DNA of 43,037 nt from the NCBI GenBank assembly GCA_002734085.1, contig NVXV01000024.1, positions 1 to 43,037 of the forward strand. The letters run 5' to 3'. Positions 35,568 to 43,037 of this stretch are shown piece after piece. The DNA comes from Fluviicola sp. (GTDB lineage Bacteria; Bacteroidota; Bacteroidia; Flavobacteriales_D; Crocinitomicaceae). The notes beneath the pieces are model-generated. The model did no database searches. It was not told the origin of the DNA and was given only the letters and a program-made list of their open reading frames with translations. The position numbers and the translations under genes are program-made. How positions within the stretch are numbered: the first letter of the stretch is position 1; the number at the start of each line of letters is the position of its first letter.

Positions 35568-37763
35568 TTAAACTTTTAGACCGATTAAACAAACATCATC
35601 AAGCTGTTCGACGTCTCCTCTCCATTCAATGAAAAATTCATTAAGTTTTATTTTCTGCTCATTCATTGGTAGTTCTTTAATTGATAATAAGAGTTCTTTA
35701 AATGGTCTTGATTTGAGCTTCTTGCCTTTAACGCCTCCAAATTGATCTGCATATCCATCCGAAAATATGTATATAATATCTTCTTTTTGTAGATCAACCT
35801 TGTGCGTAGTAAATGGTGATTTGTTTTCAAAACTCCCAATAGGTTGTTTATTTGCTTTTATCTCAATGATTTCATTTCCTCTTAGTATCCAAAGGGGATT
35901 TTGTGCACCAGCGAATTCAAGAGTTTGTTTCGAAATTTTACATAACGCTATGTCCATCCCATCTTTAACATCTTCAGTACTTTTAATAAATTCATTAATT
36001 ACAATTTCACGCGATTTATCTAAAATTTCACCAGGATCATCAAGTCCAAACTCCCTAACAGATCGGTTTAGTGCACTATTACAAATCACACTAACAATGG
36101 CACCTGGAACTCCATGCCCAGTACAATCAGCTGCAGCAAATAGAACACTATCACCAATAGGTTCTATCCAATAAAAATCACCAGCTACAATGTCTTTAGG
36201 TAAGTATAAAATAAAGCTATTATAGTTGTAATTTTCCAGTTCATTTATGGGAGGTAAAATAGCGGATTGAATTCGTTTTGCATAATTTATAGAATCAGTT
36301 ATTTCCTGGTTCTTATCTTCTAAAACGTCATAAGCATGATCAACTTCTGTTTTTTGGGTTTCAATAATTTTCTTTTGTTTTTTAGTTACCCTAAGTCTAG
36401 TGAATATAAATCCTCCGAACACTATTCCCGAAAAGCTGAGTATACCAAGAAACCAAGCTCTTAACAATTGTTTTTCTTCCTCCTTTTTATAAGTAACCTC
36501 CAATAAATCCTTTTCCTTTTCTTGCTCCAAACTATCCTTGAGTGCCTGTTGCTTATATTTAAATTGCTCATCTTTTGAAATTGCAAGCGTCTTGTTTTCA
36601 ATATTTTCAATCGAATCTTTTAACTGATTGTATTGTTCGTAAAAATCGAGTGCATTTTTGTAGTCTTTTTTCCGTAAATAAATCTCATACAGTGTGAAAG
36701 AAACATCTTTTTTTTCAGATTTTGTTTCTAGTCTTTCACAAGTCTCAAGTGCTTCTTTAGCATGTTGTAAAGCTTTTTCGGTCTTATTTTGTCTTAGATA
36801 AATATTGGACAAAGTTGTAGAAGAACTTGCGAATCCTAATTTATAATCTATTTTCTTAGCTACCTTGGCTGCTTCTTCAAGATAAATTTGTGCGCTGTCC
36901 AATTCATCTAATCTTGAAAACTGGAGTCCTATACCTCCAAGGGAAACTGAGTAACCTAAAAGATCATTTGTTTCTTTTTGAATTCGAGCAGCTTCTTTTA
37001 GGTATACCAGAGCTGAATCACCTTGATTTAGACTACCATACTCAGCACCAATATTTCCATAAGTGATTCCTAGACGCCATACATCTTTTCCATTTTTTAA
37101 ATATTCAAAACATTTCAAGTATTTATCTAATGCAAGTTCGTGCTCTTTCATCTGACTATATATGAGACCTAAATTGTTATAAGAGGAGGTAATACCTGAA
37201 GTATCTTCTAACTCTAAGTCCATCTTTAGGCTTTTGTAGTGATAATCAATAGCCTTTTTAAAATCAGATAATAAATAATATTGGTATCCGATATTGTTGT
37301 AAAAAGAAGAAATTGATGGTTTGTTTTGAATGTTTTTCGCTATTTTGAGGCCCTTAACGTATTGACTTAAAGACCCTCTTCTATCTCCCTTATTTCCTAA
37401 ATATATCCCATAGTTATTCAGGCTACTTAAATAGGCTTCTTGATACACTTCTTTTTCTACTTTTGACAAATTGGTTTTATTCATCATCTTTTCGCTAAAA
37501 TTTAGAGCGAATTCTGCATATTTCCCCCATACTGGACTAACCATTTTTTCTGCTATGGTACTTAAAGCTTGAACTTTTACTGTATCGTGATTGGAGTCAT
37601 GATAGGTACTTAGTTGTTCAATTAGTAAAACACTATCTTTTTCAGATAAGTCCGATAATATTAAAGAGTCAACTAAGAAATATTCAGAATCCTCAAATTG
37701 AGAAAAAATATATTGACTATATGTGAGAAATAAAAAAAGTAAGCAAAAAGAAAAATATTTCAT
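35568..37763 (-). CDS. TPR-containing membrane protein with SpoIIE/PP2C phosphatase domain
   Basis: The 731-aa protein has a signal peptide, about ten TPR-like helical repeats (for example NLGLIYSQMKEHELALDKYL), one transmembrane segment at about 434-458, a short coiled coil (about 462-495) and a C-terminal SpoIIE-type phosphatase (about 515-731). The phosphatase has DFYW at 529, ADCTGHGVPGA with D546, SDGYAD with D669 and QLDDVCLIG at 721-729, so its metal residues are intact. The TPR part is periplasmic and the phosphatase cytoplasmic. Such proteins probably sense envelope signals and dephosphorylate a partner, typically an anti-sigma-factor antagonist. No partner is nearby. Confidence 0.9.
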   Translation of the reverse strand: MKYFSFCLLFLFLTYSQYIFSQFEDSEYFLVDSLILSDLSEKDSVLLIEQLSTYHDSNHDTVKVQALSTIAEKMVSPVWGKYAEFALNFSEKMMNKTNLSKVEKEVYQEAYLSSLNNYGIYLGNKGDRRGSLSQYVKGLKIAKNIQNKPSISSFYNNIGYQYYLLSDFKKAIDYHYKSLKMDLELEDTSGITSSYNNLGLIYSQMKEHELALDKYLKCFEYLKNGKDVWRLGITYGNIGAEYGSLNQGDSALVYLKEAARIQKETNDLLGYSVSLGGIGLQFSRLDELDSAQIYLEEAAKVAKKIDYKLGFASSSTTLSNIYLRQNKTEKALQHAKEALETCERLETKSEKKDVSFTLYEIYLRKKDYKNALDFYEQYNQLKDSIENIENKTLAISKDEQFKYKQQALKDSLEQEKEKDLLEVTYKKEEEKQLLRAWFLGILSFSGIVFGGFIFTRLRVTKKQKKIIETQKTEVDHAYDVLEDKNQEITDSINYAKRIQSAILPPINELENYNYNSFILYLPKDIVAGDFYWIEPIGDSVLFAAADCTGHGVPGAIVSVICNSALNRSVREFGLDDPGEILDKSREIVINEFIKSTEDVKDGMDIALCKISKQTLEFAGAQNPLWILRGNEIIEIKANKQPIGSFENKSPFTTHKVDLQKEDIIYIFSDGYADQFGGVKGKKLKSRPFKELLLSIKELPMNEQKIKLNEFFIEWRGDVEQLDDVCLIGLKV

Positions 37764-37783
37764 TTATGAATAGATATGGTAAA

Positions 37784-37791
37784 CAAAGATA
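37784..37791 (-). promoter_or_regulatory. -7 promoter box of the TPR/SpoIIE gene
   Basis: The minus strand reads TATCTTTG, an exact TAnnTTTG match, 20 bases before the ATG at 37763. No TTG partner is seen at the usual spacing, so only the -7 box is supported. Confidence 0.4.
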
Positions 37792-37822
37792 AGTAAATAC
37801 ATTGTTAAAATCTTTACTTTTA

Positions 37823-38242
37823 TCAAAACCATTTTCTCACCCTTTCTCTGGTTTGTTTTCTAATTTGATTAAGGAAAGTACTACCAATTAGAATTCTTCC
37901 AAAAAGAAACATGAATATAGATAGATCTATTGACGCGTAAACTATAAAAGATACAAAGAGGATTAGAAATGCGGCAGCTAAAGTGAATACTAAAGGTTTA
38001 GTAATATTACCATAAACGGTAACCTCTATCGTGCATAATTTCTTCTTGATATGAATAGTACACGGTAAGTTTAATTTAACTGATTCACCTCGAAATAAAA
38101 CGGGAACATTGATTTTGAATATATTCGATGCAGCTTCATCTAAAATATCGAGACGCTGATAGTCAACGTGCCTTTCTAGCTTAGAAAGCTTCTCATCGTA
38201 ATCTTTGTTGGGTAGTGTTATTTTGGTTGTTTTGATTTTCAA
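37823..38242 (-). CDS. Small membrane protein, last gene of a three-gene operon
   Basis: The 139-aa protein has a soluble, charged N-terminal part (about 1-75) with beta-like stretches and a hydrophobic region at about 83-127 that can form two segments. It ends in a basic tail (RKQTRERVRKWF). The gene is 5 bases downstream of the zinc-ribbon membrane gene, so it is very likely cotranscribed. No named family was recognised. The soluble domain may face the cytoplasm. Function is unknown. Confidence 0.6.
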   Translation of the reverse strand: MKIKTTKITLPNKDYDEKLSKLERHVDYQRLDILDEAASNIFKINVPVLFRGESVKLNLPCTIHIKKKLCTIEVTVYGNITKPLVFTLAAAFLILFVSFIVYASIDLSIFMFLFGRILIGSTFLNQIRKQTRERVRKWF

Positions 38243-38247
38243 TGTTG

Positions 38248-38514
38248 CTACTTTTTGTCATCTTTAAGCTCACCTTCTTGATTTTTACCACAAAGTGCAC
38301 AAAATTCTGCTTCATTATTTGTGTTTCCACAGAATTTACAACCTCTTGCACTTCTTATCGGTCTACTTAAAATAACAAAATAACCGAATAATGGTGTTAA
38401 TAAAATACACAAAATAAGGGCAGGGACAAAACCAATCTTACGCCTTTTGCTTTCTTGAATACACATCAAAATTGTGAGTGTGAATAACACAGCTAAAAAT
38501 ACATAGAAAATCAT
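38248..38514 (-). CDS. Two-segment membrane protein with C-terminal zinc ribbon
   Basis: The 88-aa protein has hydrophobic segments at about 2-18 and 28-50, then a C-terminal zinc ribbon CKFCGNTNNEAEFCALCG at about 59-76, with Cys pairs CxxC and CxxC. Such membrane-anchored rubredoxin-like ribbons occur in many small proteins of unknown role. It lies 3 bases after the preceding gene and 5 bases before the next, in a tight operon. Confidence 0.65.
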   Translation of the reverse strand: MIFYVFLAVLFTLTILMCIQESKRRKIGFVPALILCILLTPLFGYFVILSRPIRSARGCKFCGNTNNEAEFCALCGKNQEGELKDDKK

Positions 38515-38517
38515 AAT

Positions 38518-38934
38518 TTACTTTTTCATTATTCTTTCAACTTCACCGTAGTTTTCTTTGAGAAAAGCGGTTAAGTGTTGTTTAGATGAAGCGTGATCGA
38601 ATCCCCATTTATCTGTTAATTTCATCTTGTCTTTTTCTCCAAGCAGTCCAAATAGAATTTTGGTGCGAACGGGTCTTTCAAACCATAATGAAAAAAATAA
38701 TTTCCCGTCTTTAGAGTCTGCAGTCATTTCTAAACTAATATTGTTTTTCGTGTTTGTAAATCTAACGGAAGGACTGTATTGAACTTTTGCTTGGTTCATA
38801 TTGTCTAAAAGTTCTAGTTGCTCCATCCATGGATAGTCATTAAAAAACGCTAGAGCTTTCTTACTATCAAGGCTATTTGGAATAATCTCGATTTCTTTTT
38901 TATCGGGATGACAGATACTTATTTTATAGTTCAT
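38518..38934 (-). CDS. Hypothetical soluble protein, first gene of the operon
   Basis: The 138-aa protein is soluble and has no signal peptide. It has alternating beta and alpha predictions (ISLEMTADSKDGKLFFSLWF) and no recognised domain. It is the first gene of a packed leftward set of three. The 140-base gap before it separates it from the GAF-PAS operon. Because its neighbours are membrane-associated, a peripheral partner role is possible, but no evidence supports a specific one. Confidence 0.55.
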   Translation of the reverse strand: MNYKISICHPDKKEIEIIPNSLDSKKALAFFNDYPWMEQLELLDNMNQAKVQYSPSVRFTNTKNNISLEMTADSKDGKLFFSLWFERPVRTKILFGLLGEKDKMKLTDKWGFDHASSKQHLTAFLKENYGEVERIMKK

Positions 38935-39074
38935 TATTATCGAGTTATTGATGCGTTATTTAGGTTTTGATATACGTTTGTCACGGCATTTTATTACATT
39001 ATTTCTTATTCCCTGCGAGTTGGTTTCCCATAAACGTAGTGTGAATATAGCATTAGGATAATAATTAAGCGAGT

Positions 39075-40187
39075 TTATGATTTATATCTGCTACTGTCGC
39101 TTGCTATTTTCTTTTTCTTCTCTGAATATACTTTATTGAGTTTTCGTGTAAACTTATCTAACTCATTTGCGACGATTTTTATATAACCAGAATACTTCTT
39201 AAGTTTTTTAGCAGATAACTCCTGATCTGATTCAAGTAAGTTGGTAATACCAAGCATTGAGGTTACAGGTCTACGTAAAACATGAGAAATATCTGAAGAT
39301 ATTTGTTCTAAAGCAGTTTCATACTCAATATGATGGGTTACATCTGTAAATGAGCCATAGATTATAGTTTCCTCATTTTCAGTTTTTTCAGGTTGACCAT
39401 TTACTGCGTGCCAACGATAACCAGAGTCACTCTTAACTCGGTATTCATAATAAATTTTTTTGTTATTTTGTATTGAATTTGCCAAACAGTTTTTTAAAGG
39501 TTTAATATCATCTGGATGTACTATTGAAAAACCAAGCGCGGGGTTTTTAAGCCATTCGTTAAGGTCTATATTTGGATGTATTTTTTTCATCCCTTTACTT
39601 AGAAATGAGAACTCTTGATTGCCAAAGCGATCGATTCGAAGTTCAAAAACACCAAAAGGAAGATTTTCTGTAATCTTGATCAATCTCGAAGTGCTCAATT
39701 CAATTGTCGTACTTAACTCTTTTAAGGCCTTTTGTGTCTCTAGCTTATCCATTACTCTTCTTGCAAGAATTTGAAGTGCATTTTCTTGCTTTTTACTTAT
39801 TTCCATGGGCTTTTGATCCAAAACACATAATGTACCTAAAACATTATTACGTTTTGTAACTAATGGTGCGCCAGCATAAAAACGAATTTTAGGATCCTTT
39901 AAAACTAGTTTATTATTAAGGAAGCGCTGATCTTTTAAAGTATCATTTACTACCAGTACCTCATTCGGTTTGTTCAAAGCATATCTACAAAATGAATCTT
40001 CTACATTCCCTTCGCTTTGATCAACTCCTTTTTTAGACTTAAACCATTGGCGTTTATCATCTAAAATGGTAATTAATGATATTGGTGTACCGAATATTAC
40101 AGAGGCAAGTTCTGTTATTTCGTCTAACTCTTTATCTGGTGGAGTGTCAAAAAGACCATAAGAGTTAATGTCTTCTAATCTACTCAT
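39075..40187 (-). CDS. GAF-PAS protein with an orphan histidine-kinase H-box
   Basis: This 370-aa protein has a GAF domain (about 20-155, with LASVIFGTPISLITILDDKR and CRYALNKPNEVLVVND). A PAS domain follows (about 180-290, with YRVKSDSGYRWHAVNGQPE), then an H-box-like helix ISHVLRRPVTSMLGI with H302. After about 70 more residues the protein ends, so the HATPase catalytic domain is absent. It may therefore accept or pass on phosphate, or dimerise, rather than self-phosphorylate. Its start overlaps the response regulator stop by 4 bases. Many Bacteroidota genomes carry such response-regulator/H-box pairs. Confidence 0.85.
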   Translation of the reverse strand: MSRLEDINSYGLFDTPPDKELDEITELASVIFGTPISLITILDDKRQWFKSKKGVDQSEGNVEDSFCRYALNKPNEVLVVNDTLKDQRFLNNKLVLKDPKIRFYAGAPLVTKRNNVLGTLCVLDQKPMEISKKQENALQILARRVMDKLETQKALKELSTTIELSTSRLIKITENLPFGVFELRIDRFGNQEFSFLSKGMKKIHPNIDLNEWLKNPALGFSIVHPDDIKPLKNCLANSIQNNKKIYYEYRVKSDSGYRWHAVNGQPEKTENEETIIYGSFTDVTHHIEYETALEQISSDISHVLRRPVTSMLGITNLLESDQELSAKKLKKYSGYIKIVANELDKFTRKLNKVYSEKKKKIASDSSRYKS

Positions 40188-40579
40188 GATATTCTTTTTG
40201 TTATTTCTAATAAACTTTCTTCTGTAACAGGTTTTGCAATATAATCAGTAACATTCTGATAATTATTTGCTTTTTCATAGTCTGTGGGATTAACAGATGA
40301 AGTAACAATGAAAATAGTAATATCTCTTTCATTTAATGTATCAGCAAACTCATCTAAAAATTCCCATCCGTTCATTATAGGCATGTTTAAGTCAAGTAAA
40401 ATTAAATCAGGTAGTATTTCTCCCGATTTAATAATTTCTGTCAAACCAGAAATCGCCTCCTGACCGTTTTTATAGACTAGTAAGTCGGTACAGAAGTCTG
40501 TCATTTCCATGATTTCTTTTGTTAAAAAAGTAAAGGCAGGATCATCATCGATAATACAAGCCATATTAAATTTATTCAT
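40184..40579 (-). CDS. Single-domain response regulator
   Basis: The 131-aa REC-only protein has the acidic pocket DDD at 11-13, the phospho-acceptor D63 in LILLDLNMPIMNGWEF, T93 in IVTSS and K116 in AKPVT. There is no output domain, so it should relay phosphate or act through a partner. The overlap with the downstream GAF-PAS-H-box gene (4 bases) makes them a pair. The tight coupling suggests that the H-box protein and the regulator work together, with the true kinase elsewhere. Confidence 0.92.
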   Translation of the reverse strand: MNKFNMACIIDDDPAFTFLTKEIMEMTDFCTDLLVYKNGQEAISGLTEIIKSGEILPDLILLDLNMPIMNGWEFLDEFADTLNERDITIFIVTSSVNPTDYEKANNYQNVTDYIAKPVTEESLLEITKRIS

Positions 40580-40604
40580 AATTCAAGTTTAATCTGAATA
40601 CTTT

Positions 40605-40736
40605 CTAATTCTTGTTTAGCTTCGTAAGTCGATTTATTATGTGTGTGATTTTAGATATAAATAGAGAGACTTCATCATCTGTCTCCTCACATAGATTTGT
40701 AGAGTACTTTATGAGACCTGTATAGTTTGCTTTCAT
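40605..40736 (-). CDS. Candidate 43-aa small protein
   Basis: This minus-strand frame begins MKANYTGLIKYSTNLCEE and continues TDDEVSLFISKITHIIN, then a basic tail (RLTKLNKN). It is 25 bases upstream of the response regulator gene in the same direction, so it could be a leader or a small partner. The mix of charged and aliphatic residues is protein-like, but the frame is short. The 443-base gap 40580-41022 otherwise holds only a terminator and AT-rich DNA. Confidence 0.35.
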   Translation of the reverse strand: MKANYTGLIKYSTNLCEETDDEVSLFISKITHIINRLTKLNKN

Positions 40737-40970
40737 GGTTTCCAAGATTGGACAAGCTTATCTAAATTTTAAACAAGTAAAATAAATTATAATTTTTAAT
40801 AATTACAATTTATTATGAAATTTGTTCATAATAAAGTATAACTTATATATTCCGCTTAGAGGAGCTTTATGATAAAATAAACATTCTTAGATTACTTTAT
40901 CCATTTAATGAAGAGTGTTAACAGTGCAAATGATAATGCACTAAGAATAGAACAGTTTTGATTTTAGACA

Positions 40971-41001
40971 AAAAAAAGCCTACCGATTAAGGTAGGCTTT
41001 T
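40971..41001 (-). terminator. Rho-independent terminator of the cold-shock gene
   Basis: AAAAGCCTACC (40974-40984) pairs with GGTAGGCTTTT (40991-41001) around GATTAA. The A-run at 40971-40977 gives the minus-strand T-run. It sits 21 bases past the stop codon of the cold-shock gene. Confidence 0.85.
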
Positions 41002-41022
41002 AAAAATATATTTAAAGTTAGA

Positions 41023-41214
41023 CTAAGCCATCTCAACATTAATTGCGTTCAAACCTTTTGGGCTTTCTTCAACTTCGTAGCTTACTTTATCTCCTTCGTT
41101 AATATTAATAGATAACGCATTTTGGTGTACAAATACATCTTTACCACCATCATCTGGTGTTATAAATCCAAATCCTTTTGCGTTGTTAAAAAACTTTACT
41201 GTTCCGTTACTCAT
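41023..41214 (-). CDS. Cold-shock protein, CspA family
   Basis: The 63-aa protein is a cold-shock domain: [20 protein letters not shown] (RNP1 KGFGFI), then DVFVHQNAL (RNP2-like VFVH) and [20 protein letters not shown]. It binds single-stranded nucleic acid. The frame is open further upstream, but the first 16 residues are unlike any family member, so the ATG at 41214 is chosen (a tandem ATG at 41217 is equally possible). It has its own terminator. An operator-like inverted repeat and a TATCTTTG box lie just upstream. Confidence 0.95.
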   Translation of the reverse strand: MSNGTVKFFNNAKGFGFITPDDGGKDVFVHQNALSININEGDKVSYEVEESPKGLNAINVEMA

Positions 41215-41237
41215 CATTATTATTTTTATATAAGTTC

Positions 41238-41270
41238 CAAAGATAATATAATAATTCAGCATTTTGCTGA
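41238..41270 (-). promoter_or_regulatory. -7 box and inverted repeat upstream of the cold-shock gene
   Basis: The minus strand reads TATCTTTG at 41245-41238, an exact Bacteroidota -7 match, 23 bases before the ATG at 41214. Immediately upstream, TCAGCA (41256-41261) and TGCTGA (41265-41270) form a six-base inverted repeat with a 3-base spacer, over where a -33 box would lie. The pair suggests a promoter with an operator or hairpin, but no -33 sequence is visible. Confidence 0.45.
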
Positions 41271-41377
41271 TTTATAATTTTTTAAGTAGAATTAACTCGA
41301 CTAGAAGAGATAATTCGTTGTATTACTTCACTCTCTTAAATGCTAATTGGAACATAAAATAAACTATTTTTAAGGTT

Positions 41378-41824
41378 ATGAAGAATTCAATTATCAGTTT
41401 GTTATTAGTTGTTCCATTTTTTGGAGTAACGCAGTTAGAAATGTTAAGTACAGACCCAGTAGAATGTGTAGAGTCTTTTTTTAAAGCTTTTCATGCGCAA
41501 GATACGACCGCTATTAAAGAGGTTGTGCATGGTGATATAGTCTTGGCTACAATTAAGTCAAATTCTAATGACACAATTCTTGTGGTTAACGATATTGAAC
41601 AATTTTATAACTCGATTTCATCTATTCCAGAAACAGTGAAGTTTCAGGAGAAATTGACTGAGATAGAGATCAGAACAGATGGGATATTGGCTCACGTCTG
41701 GACCAACTATACTTTTCATCTTAATGATAAAATTTCTCACAAAGGTGTAAATGCTTTTACTTTGATTAACCAAGGTGGAACTTGGAAAATCATCTACCTA
41801 GTAGACACACGAAGAAAAGGGTGA
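41378..41824 (+). CDS. Secreted NTF2-like (SnoaL-fold) protein
   Basis: The 148-aa protein has a signal peptide (MKNSIISLLLVVPFFGVT) and then an NTF2-like domain. It opens with a helix typical of the fold (VECVESFFKAFHAQDTTAIK), followed by HGDIVLATI and, near the end, HKGVNAFTLINQGGTWKIIYL, which matches the final beta strands of the DUF4440/SnoaL type. These small cone-shaped domains bind ligands or act as simple enzymes, and no catalytic site can be named. It is exported by the signal peptide, with no further membrane segment. Confidence 0.75.
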   Translation: MKNSIISLLLVVPFFGVTQLEMLSTDPVECVESFFKAFHAQDTTAIKEVVHGDIVLATIKSNSNDTILVVNDIEQFYNSISSIPETVKFQEKLTEIEIRTDGILAHVWTNYTFHLNDKISHKGVNAFTLINQGGTWKIIYLVDTRRKG

Positions 41825-41897
41825 TTTATGAATATAAGGTGAAATTATTTTTTCAAATTTAAGTTAAGCTGATTTTATCGAACTAAACACAGTGTAA

Positions 41898-41925
41898 TTT
41901 GGGTTTTTATATTTTTATAGTTTTG
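41898..41925 (+). promoter_or_regulatory. Bacteroidota promoter before the 170-aa gene
   Basis: TTTG at 41898-41901 is followed after 16 bases by TAGTTTTG (41918-41925), an exact TAnnTTTG. The ATG at 41933 is only 7 bases past the -7 box, so the mRNA would be almost leaderless. The spacing is slightly short. Confidence 0.45.
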
Positions 41926-41932
41926 TACTTCT

Positions 41933-42445
41933 ATGATAAAAATTTCAGAAGGGCTTACTTATGAGTATGTAATCCATGGTATTTTCATAATCTTTGCGGG
42001 TATTCTACTGTCTCTCGCAAATGTGTTTTTTATTGTATTGATAGGTATAGGACTATTATTTATTCTGGTTAGTTCAGGTGTGTTAATAGACACCAAATTG
42101 AATCGGATAAAGAAATATCATTCTATTGGTCCAATAGAACTGAAAGATACTGGAAGTTGGATAGACCTTAAGAACATTATAGAAATAAAGTTAAAGTATA
42201 ATACTAATGAAGGTAACACCTACCGTCCGATTTATTTAGCTAAAGCACCTTCTACTTTAACTACTTATGACTTAATACTTACGGATGAGTTAGACAATAA
42301 AGTAATCGTTTACGATTTCAAAGACATGCGTCAAGCCTTAAAGACCATGACTCAATTAGAAAAGATTTCAAATAGTATGATGAAAAATGAGGTTAAGGAG
42401 AATATTCAATCGAAATTACAAAACCGAAGGAAACGACGACGTTAG
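41933..42445 (+). CDS. Two-segment membrane protein, unknown function
   Basis: The 170-aa protein has two adjacent hydrophobic segments at about 12-32 and 34-52, followed by a soluble region of about 115 residues. That region has beta-rich stretches (GSWIDLKNIIEIKLKYNTNE, then TYDLILTDELDNKVIVYDF), a helix, and a very basic tail (LQNRRKRRR) that probably faces the cytoplasm. The shape is that of small PH-like membrane proteins. Function is unknown. Its promoter is unusually close to the start. Confidence 0.6.
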   Translation: MIKISEGLTYEYVIHGIFIIFAGILLSLANVFFIVLIGIGLLFILVSSGVLIDTKLNRIKKYHSIGPIELKDTGSWIDLKNIIEIKLKYNTNEGNTYRPIYLAKAPSTLTTYDLILTDELDNKVIVYDFKDMRQALKTMTQLEKISNSMMKNEVKENIQSKLQNRRKRRR

Positions 42446-42589
42446 CTAATTATTAGAGAATCAAATAGGTTATAAGTAAAATCATTATATCTTTCTTCTT
42501 AACGACAAAAAGTCTTGTAACCTATGCCATTTTAAACCTTAATCAAAATTTCTTTTAACTTTATGGCTCTTCAAAATAAAAGTTGAAAT

Positions 42590-43037
42590 ATGAAATTATC
42601 ATTAATCGTTGGAATAGTAGCCTTATTGTTTTCCGCAGAAGTAATATATGCCCAAAAAGGGAAGAAAGAAGATGAAAAGGATGAAAAGAGTAAGGTGGAA
42701 ACCGTTGTGTCAAGCTTAAAGTTTAGAAGTATAGGGCCAGCTTGGTGTTCTGGTAGGATTTCTGATTTTGCTGTTAATCCTAATAATTCATCTGAATATT
42801 ATGTGGGAGTGGCAAGTGGAAACTTATGGAAAACAAAAAATAATGGAATCACTTGGAAACCTATTTTTGATAAATACGGTTCATATTCAATTGGTGTGGT
42901 TGAACTCGACCCAAATAACAGTAATGTAATCTGGGTTGGAACAGGCGAAAATAATCACCAAAGAGCTCTTGGTTATGGTGATGGTGTTTATAAGTCTGTT
43001 GACGGTGGAGCATCATTTAAGAACATGGGACTGAAAG
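42590..43037 (+). CDS. BNR/sortilin-like repeat protein, N-terminal part
   Basis: The gene starts at 42590 and is cut by the window end after 149 residues. A signal peptide (MKLSLIVGIVALLFSAEVIY, then AQ) precedes a Lys/Glu-rich spacer and a beta-propeller-like region. That region has FRSIGPAWCSGRISDFAVNP, VGVASGNLWKTKNNGITWKP and WVGTGENN, with SxDxGxTW-type Asp-box patterns such as KSVDGGASFKNMG. Proteins of this type (VPS10/sortilin-like, BNR repeats) are common exported Bacteroidota proteins, often glycosidase-like or of unknown role. Confidence 0.8.
   Translation, partial: MKLSLIVGIVALLFSAEVIYAQKGKKEDEKDEKSKVETVVSSLKFRSIGPAWCSGRISDFAVNPNNSSEYYVGVASGNLWKTKNNGITWKPIFDKYGSYSIGVVELDPNNSNVIWVGTGENNHQRALGYGDGVYKSVDGGASFKNMGLK

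Noticed and set aside
1-43037. tRNA, rRNA, integrase or replication origin
   Set aside because: No cloverleaf, ribosomal RNA stretch, tyrosine/serine recombinase or initiator-box cluster was recognised by eye.

Overview
The window looks like a Bacteroidota chromosome, most likely Flavobacteriales. Evidence is the low GC content, several secreted proteins ending in type IX secretion (T9SS) type A sorting domains (YPNP...), SPII lipoproteins, Bacteroidota-type promoter boxes (TTTG / TAnnTTTG) and an absence of Shine-Dalgarno sites. I cannot name the genus. No rRNA, tRNA, CRISPR array, integrase or intact transposase was seen.

Region 1, about 1.0-16.6 kb, is a defence-type accessory island. It opens with a leftward pair: a 499-aa PIN-GNAT-PUA/EVE-like fusion overlapping a small ASCH-like gene. 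Facing rightward is a complete type I restriction-modification locus (hsdM, hsdS, hsdR). Next is a two-gene RADAR-type locus (rdrA ATPase, rdrB adenosine-deaminase-like). Fourteen bases after rdrB lies a DUF4268/PD-(D/E)XK-like gene that is a candidate extra component. An unknown 284-aa gene, an LRAT/NlpC-like gene and an unknown 214-aa gene follow. No flanking integrase or att site is visible.

Region 2, about 16.6-30.9 kb, is mostly cell-envelope and secreted material: lipoproteins, T9SS cargo, small membrane proteins, an MgtC-family protein and a fibre-like protein with a C-terminal S74 intramolecular chaperone and near-identical 90-bp repeats. It also holds a decayed REP-associated tyrosine transposase (RAYT) N-terminus abutting a REP palindrome, a related palindrome at the window start, and a heptameric TCTA array.

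Region 3, about 31.1-35.6 kb, is one large gene for a UvrA-like protein carrying two UvrA-like halves (four ABC modules) in one chain. The second module has lost its Walker A motif.

Region 4, about 35.6-43.0 kb, holds signalling and housekeeping genes. These are a TPR/SpoIIE-phosphatase membrane protein, a tight operon of three small unknown genes, a single-domain response regulator overlapping a GAF-PAS-H-box protein without a kinase ATPase domain, a cold-shock protein with a terminator and an operator-like inverted repeat, an NTF2-like secreted protein, a small membrane protein and the start of a BNR/sortilin-type repeat protein cut by the window end.

The recognised defence systems (type I R-M, RADAR) are known types. 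The less described items are the PIN-GNAT-PUA/ASCH pair, the nuclease-like gene following rdrB, the four-module UvrA-like chain and the 26-aa deletion paralogue near 27.3 kb.
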